Shown: positions 54,526 through 55,601 of the stretch, piece after piece
Layout of the letters: the number at the start of each line of letters is the position of its first letter
Numbering within the stretch: position 1 is the stretch's first letter
From: Denitrificimonas caeni
GTDB lineage: Bacteria; Pseudomonadota; Gammaproteobacteria; Pseudomonadales; Pseudomonadaceae
Length of the DNA stretch: 55,601 nucleotides
Assembly: GCF_905120345.1 (NCBI RefSeq)
Contig: NZ_CAJHOA010000011.1
Span: 1-55,601 of the forward strand
Reading direction: 5' to 3'
Notes under the pieces: model-generated
What the model saw: the letters and a program-made list of their open reading frames with translations, nothing else
Told to the model about the DNA's origin: nothing
The model's database searches: none
Translations under genes and position numbers: made by a program

Positions 54526-54633
54526 CAGTCTGTATATACCGGAGAGGGTAAAACCCAATTTGGCCGTAACTTTCTAAATATATGGCTAGAAATATATTTA
54601 GAAGTAACTCACTGGGTAGTGTTATACAGACTG
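54526..54633. repeat. Structured 108-base inverted-repeat element upstream of mgtC-like gene
   Basis: Outer arms CAGTCTGTATA (54526-54536) and TATACAGACTG (54623-54633) are perfect 11-base complements. Inside lies a perfect 12-base stem, TTCTAAATATAT (54572-54583) with ATATATTTAGAA (54592-54603), loop 8 bases, and a small GGGT-AAA-ACCC hairpin (54546-54556). It could be a regulatory mRNA leader of the downstream gene or a miniature transposon-like repeat; no target duplication is visible. The rest of the 296-base gap shows no gene. Confidence 0.6.
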
Positions 54634-54700
54634 TCTATTTATAGTTGAAATAATTAGGCGATAACTACGCTGACACATAGGGAATAGAGGGGAGATAATT

Positions 54701-55390
54701 ATGATAGTTGAGATTGGAGTTTTGATTTTAAAGCTATCTTTAGCGGCAGTAGCAGGTTTGATTTTGGGATTAGAGAGAGAGACGAAGCATAAGGCATTAG
54801 GGTTAAAAACATGCGTCGTAATTGCGATTGCAAGCTGTTTACTTACTATTGTTTCAATTGAGTTTACACTAAATTTATATGAAGGAACTATTTTTACTGG
54901 GGCGGATCCGATGCGCTTGGCATCACAAATTGTGACTGGTGTTGGTTTTCTTGGAGCGGGTGTTATTTTACGCAGAGATAGTAACGTTATTTCTGGACTG
55001 ACAACGGCTGCAATTGTTTGGGCAGCCTCTGGATCTGGAATTGGGATTGGTTTAGGTTATTATCTCGAAGTCGCGGTTAGTGTTACATTAATTAGTCTTA
55101 CGGTCAGTTTTCTTCCTTTTGTTATGCGTAAAATAGGTCCAAGTTCGTTAAAGGAGCAGAAGGTTTCATTGAGCGCCTCCCTTGATTCTACTGTTCTGAT
55201 TGATACAGTCGTTAAAGAGATTGAAGCCCTCGTGATCAGTATTGAAAATGTGAAAATAAAAGGTATAGATAATGGTCACCGGCTTGATATGCTTTGTTTT
55301 ATTGATGATGAGAAGGGAAACATTTATTCCCGATATGATAAAATTAGAAAAATTACTGGCGTTAATCAAGTGGAAATTACGAAAGTTTAG
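54701..55390 (+). CDS. MgtC/SapB family membrane protein
   Basis: 229 aa; GGGGAG lies seven bases upstream of the ATG. Four to five membrane helices in the first 150 residues, with MgtC signatures AVAGLILGLERETKHKALGLK, QIVTGVGFLGAGVILRRDSN, and GLTTAAIVWAASGSGIGIGL. The C-terminal ~75 residues form a soluble ACT-like domain. MgtC proteins inhibit the F1Fo ATP synthase or support growth in low magnesium and inside host cells; SapB-type members have unknown roles, and this one cannot be placed more exactly. The structured leader before it would fit magnesium or ATP-linked control. Confidence 0.88.
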   Translation: MIVEIGVLILKLSLAAVAGLILGLERETKHKALGLKTCVVIAIASCLLTIVSIEFTLNLYEGTIFTGADPMRLASQIVTGVGFLGAGVILRRDSNVISGLTTAAIVWAASGSGIGIGLGYYLEVAVSVTLISLTVSFLPFVMRKIGPSSLKEQKVSLSASLDSTVLIDTVVKEIEALVISIENVKIKGIDNGHRLDMLCFIDDEKGNIYSRYDKIRKITGVNQVEITKV

Positions 55391-55589
55391 CAGTTGAAAA
55401 AAGAGTGACGTTTATGTAGAAGCAATATAGTCTCGTCATATTGAGAGTCTGTTTTAAATGAATAATATATGAGTAGCGGAACATCAAACATTTTAATTTG
55501 GCCGGAGTTTTCTCGGATAGCATGGGAGACTGTAATTAAATCTGTGTAACTGTTTATCATTGACCCCTAACGGGAAGGATAGACAGACG

Positions 55590-55601
55590 ATGAACAAAAA
55601 A
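55590..55601 (+). CDS. Start of a gene cut by the window end
   Basis: ATG AAC AAA AAA after a good ribosome site, GGAAGGA (55573-55579). Only four codons are visible, so no product can be named. The 199 bases before it hold no other gene. Confidence 0.4.

Noticed and set aside
1-55601. CRISPR arrays, tRNA or rRNA genes, prophage
   Set aside because: No regularly spaced direct repeats, no tRNA cloverleaf sequences, rRNA segments or phage structural genes were noticed on reading.

Overview
The window is a chromosomal segment of a gamma-proteobacterium, most likely a low-GC member of the Pseudomonadaceae (Thiopseudomonas/Denitrificimonas-like; this is inference). The gene content and order support it: a flgFGHIJKL operon behind a sigma-54 promoter, fleQ as flagellar master regulator, sigma-28 promoters at fliC, and a gacS-type hybrid kinase divergent from cysM-rlmD-relA, the order known from Pseudomonas.

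Layout. 0-5.9 kb (minus strand): xthA, then fliC-flaG-fliD with a very long flagellin. 6.1-7.1 kb: an Rpn-family nuclease. 7.4-10.9 kb: two tandem paralogous membrane diguanylate cyclases. 10.9-16.3 kb: tamA-tamB. 16.6-17.5 kb: mdtJI spermidine exporter genes behind a leader with a candidate regulatory small ORF. 17.6-29.1 kb: flgFGHIJKL, a second flaG, two fliS, fliT and fleQ. 29.1-40.2 kb: queF, ung, gacS-like kinase (minus), cysM-rlmD-relA, yjdM and argG.

40.4-52.5 kb is an AT-rich accessory block with all genes on the plus strand. The genes are separated by about nine imperfect palindromes of 70-100 bp that begin RYYYAAC-like and end GTTRRRY-like, i.e. attC sites. I read it as an integron cassette array without an integrase in the window (a CALIN, or the distal part of a chromosomal integron). 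The cargo is an HNH nuclease, two 2TM membrane proteins, an overlapping two-gene module of unknown function, DUF6037-like and DUF2971-like proteins, a DUF4209-like protein with a HEPN-type RNxxxH motif, a ParD/ParE-type toxin-antitoxin pair with an IS91-family element just upstream, a zinc-ribbon protein, a small secreted protein and a coiled-coil membrane protein. Several cargo architectures resemble anti-phage effectors, but none is a known complete system.

52.7-55.6 kb returns to single-copy genes: an MscS-family channel, an MgtC/SapB membrane protein behind a strongly structured leader, and the first codons of a gene cut by the window end.

The flagellar genes form two blocks about 12 kb apart in opposite orientation. 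The hook/rod/ring and chaperone/regulator block has lost fliC and fliD from their usual place, while flaG is present in both blocks, which suggests a past rearrangement.
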